Positions 62,439-64,000 of a DNA stretch of 64,000 nt are shown in pieces (the stretch's first letter is position 1; each line of letters opens with the position of its first letter). The stretch spans positions 186,001 to 250,000 of the forward strand of contig JADJMH010000009.1 in the NCBI GenBank assembly GCA_016709675.1, given 5' to 3'. The DNA is from Candidatus Accumulibacter proximus (GTDB lineage Bacteria > Pseudomonadota > Gammaproteobacteria > Burkholderiales > Rhodocyclaceae). Under the pieces are notes generated by a model, which saw only the letters and a list, made by a program, of their open reading frames with translations, was not told the DNA's origin and made no database searches. The position numbers were made by a program, and so were the translations under genes.

Positions 62439-62967
62439 TCGCAGGGACTCAACACATCACGCGGCGGACTGGGCCGCCAGCGGCGCATGCGCGCGACTTC
62501 CTCAATGTCAGGCGCTCGCCGAGCAACCGGGGTGGGTACTCGCTGACGGCCTGCGCCACCGCACACCCGAACCTGTTTCTCGCGCTCGTTGTCGCGCAGC
62601 ATGTCCTGCTGTCCGGAGTCTGCAAACATGGCGGATTGGCTCGCGCCCTCAGACGGTCACATGAAAGAGCGCGACCACCTTGCCCTTAGCCTTGTTCCAG
62701 TGTTCGATTGCCTCCGGGGTGCGGGCCAGTTCGACCTTGACCTTCCTTTTCGCAAAGAATCCGCCGCTTCGTCCGAGAGCCTGACCATCCCGTTCTGGTC
62801 GGCGCCGGTCGCCTTTTTCTGCCCTGTTGCGGTCGACTACTATTTTGGATCTGCTTTCAGGCAGCCTGCAAGGCGGTTTCGACCAGGGTGCTGGCGAGGT
62901 GCGGCCCAAGGCACTGAGGGGGCGGGAATCGGATGACTTTCAGAGGTTTCGGGGTCCAAGTGCGAGA
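62439..62967. other. Gap with a possible minus-strand gene fragment
   Basis: About 530 bases. On the minus strand, 62909-62649, an 86-codon frame ends in a protein-like segment (KRKVKVELARTPEAIEHWNK, AKGKVVALFHVTV) whose N-terminal half looks non-coding; it may be a gene remnant. Nothing else seen before the promoter at 62968. Confidence 0.35.
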
Positions 62968-62997
62968 TTGACGCCTTTTGCCGAAGGCTCATATACT
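62968..62997 (+). promoter_or_regulatory. Conserved sigma-70 promoter, copy 2 (cation antiporter)
   Basis: TTGACG at 62968, 18-base spacer, TATACT at 62992. Boxes, spacing and the CTCA before the -10 match the element at 29090-29119; bases on either side are also similar (GTGC-AGA before, GTTGGA after). Confidence 0.65.
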
Positions 62998-63095
62998 TTC
63001 ATCGGTAGCGTTGGATTTCTCATCCTTTTATCCATAAAGGCTTGCCAATCCTAGCTTTCGGCCACTTCGGCCGGGGCTCGACAGAGGAATTCTGG

Positions 63096-64000
63096 ATGAA
63101 CCATCTTGGAATACCAGCGCTGCTGCTTCTTTTCGCGGGCGCTGCAGTAGCCACGTGGATCGCTGGTGTCTGGCTGGCGAAGGCGACCGACGTGCTGGAC
63201 GATCGCTTCGGTCTGGGCGAGACCATCGGCGGAATGGTCCTGCTGTCGATCACCGGAGCCCTGCCCGAACTGGCGATCACGGTCAGCGCAGTCAGCAGCG
63301 GGCATCTCGATATCGCGGCGGGCAACCTGATCGGCGGAGTGGCGATGCAGACGCTGGTGCTCGTCATCGCCGACCGCTTCATGCCCGGTTCGCGCCCGCT
63401 ATCGACCGCATCAGCTTCGCTCGTTCCGGCGCTCGAGGGGACGCTGGTTGTCTGCGTGGTCGGGATTACCGTCATGAGTGGCCTGCTTCCCGCCACCGCC
63501 GCGGTCGGTCCGCTCGGCGTGGGGAGCATCGCGATCTTCGTGGTCTGGCTGGTCGGCATGCTGGCCCTGGGTCGCTGCCGCGACCGCAAGGACATGGACC
63601 TGGCCGTGCCCGCCGACACCGCCGCGCTGTCCGCGGCATCGGCTGCGGACAGCGCTGGGAGGAGCGACGGCCTGCACAATGCCAGCACCGTCCAGAACGT
63701 CACGATCTTTCTCGCTGCGTCGGTGGTCACGCTGGTCGCCGGTGTCGTGCTCGAGCAGAGCGGCGACCGCCTTGCCGACCTGATGGGCATCAACGGCGTC
63801 TTATTCGGCGCGACCGTCCTGGCGCTGGCGTCGGCTCTGCCGGAGATCAGTACCGCCATCACCGGCGTGAAGATGAAGGCCTACACGCTGGTCTTCGGCG
63901 ACATCTTCGGCGGCAACGCCTTCCAGCTGATCCTGTTCGTGCTCGCCGACCTGTTGGCGGGGCAACCGGTTCTGACGCACGAGGGGCGCGCCAATGCGTG
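63096..64000 (+). CDS. Calcium/cation antiporter (CaCA family), 3' end outside the window
   Basis: ATG 63096 (MNHLGIPALLLLFAGAAVA), RBS AGAGGA. Two inverted alpha-repeats carry the family's ion-binding motifs: GGMVLLSITGALPELAITVS and GATVLALASALPEISTAITG, plus GNLIGGVAMQTLV and FGDIFGGNAFQLIL. About ten membrane helices with an Asp/Ala-rich loop (about 165-205). Open to the right edge at 301 codons; probably nearly complete (about 320-350 in the family). Exchanges Ca2+ or Na+ against H+; ion not predictable. Confidence 0.9.
   Translation, partial: MNHLGIPALLLLFAGAAVATWIAGVWLAKATDVLDDRFGLGETIGGMVLLSITGALPELAITVSAVSSGHLDIAAGNLIGGVAMQTLVLVIADRFMPGSRPLSTASASLVPALEGTLVVCVVGITVMSGLLPATAAVGPLGVGSIAIFVVWLVGMLALGRCRDRKDMDLAVPADTAALSAASAADSAGRSDGLHNASTVQNVTIFLAASVVTLVAGVVLEQSGDRLADLMGINGVLFGATVLALASALPEISTAITGVKMKAYTLVFGDIFGGNAFQLILFVLADLLAGQPVLTHEGRANA

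Overview
The window is high-GC, gene-dense DNA from a betaproteobacterium. The combination of divergent icd and aceK, cobS/cobC, a CbiMQO/NikR metal importer, several STAND and TIR proteins and Rhodocyclales-type small conserved genes points to a Rhodocyclales member, most likely a 'Candidatus Accumulibacter'-like organism; this is inferred from gene content, as no rRNA is present. I saw no tRNA, rRNA or CRISPR array. Many frameshifts sit in homopolymers, two long poly-G runs replace gene interiors, and one gene copy is a damaged duplicate, so parts of this sequence probably carry assembly or base-calling errors.

Layout. 1-809: start of a TIR-like/NACHT-type STAND protein running off the left edge. 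1458-4163: a small conserved gene, then an ECF sigma factor, a probable anti-sigma factor and a secreted target. 4253-15354: core genes leuS, lptE, holA, proA, a chalcone-isomerase-like protein, ogt, xerD, cobC, cobS, an MT-A70 methyltransferase, a glycine-rich RRM protein and a 59-residue basic protein. 15436-20207: a damaged partial icd copy followed by a complete diversity-generating retroelement (DGR): an AAA/TM/LRR/FGE-sulfatase target with a variable repeat, three tandem hairpins, a template repeat, avd and a reverse transcriptase. 20455-25633: intact icd, frameshifted aceK, a collapsed glycerate kinase gene, bacteriohemerythrin and hydroxypyruvate isomerase.

26022-28600: a lower-GC island with a sulfotransferase, a zinc alcohol dehydrogenase and an ISAzo13-type remnant. 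29308-32759: an iron-type ABC importer. 32949-40317: cobalamin adenosyltransferase, a TIR-membrane protein, an OprB porin, CbiM(PDGLE)-CbiQ-CbiO and NikR. 40565-41390: remnants of an IS91-type transposase and of aceK. 41600-47051: SdiA-regulated protein, a membrane-anchored PTS enzyme I, AmpG. 47087-58055 (minus strand): a defence operon with HsdM, a DUF1016 nuclease, HsdS, an AAA ATPase, a DUF4276 protein and a frameshifted HsdR, followed by a polysaccharide deacetylase and an acetyltransferase. 59323-62438: a translationally coupled run of small secreted proteins including an LprI-type lysozyme-inhibitor homologue. 63096-end: a Ca2+/cation antiporter running off the right edge.

The standout is the DGR. 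Its template and variable repeats differ at 20 of 25 adenines in the variable core but at only one non-adenine position there, the signature of adenine-directed mutagenic retrohoming. It diversifies the tip of an FGE domain carried by a membrane-associated STAND-like signalling protein, close to other TIR/STAND and restriction genes, so a role in recognition during biological conflict is plausible.
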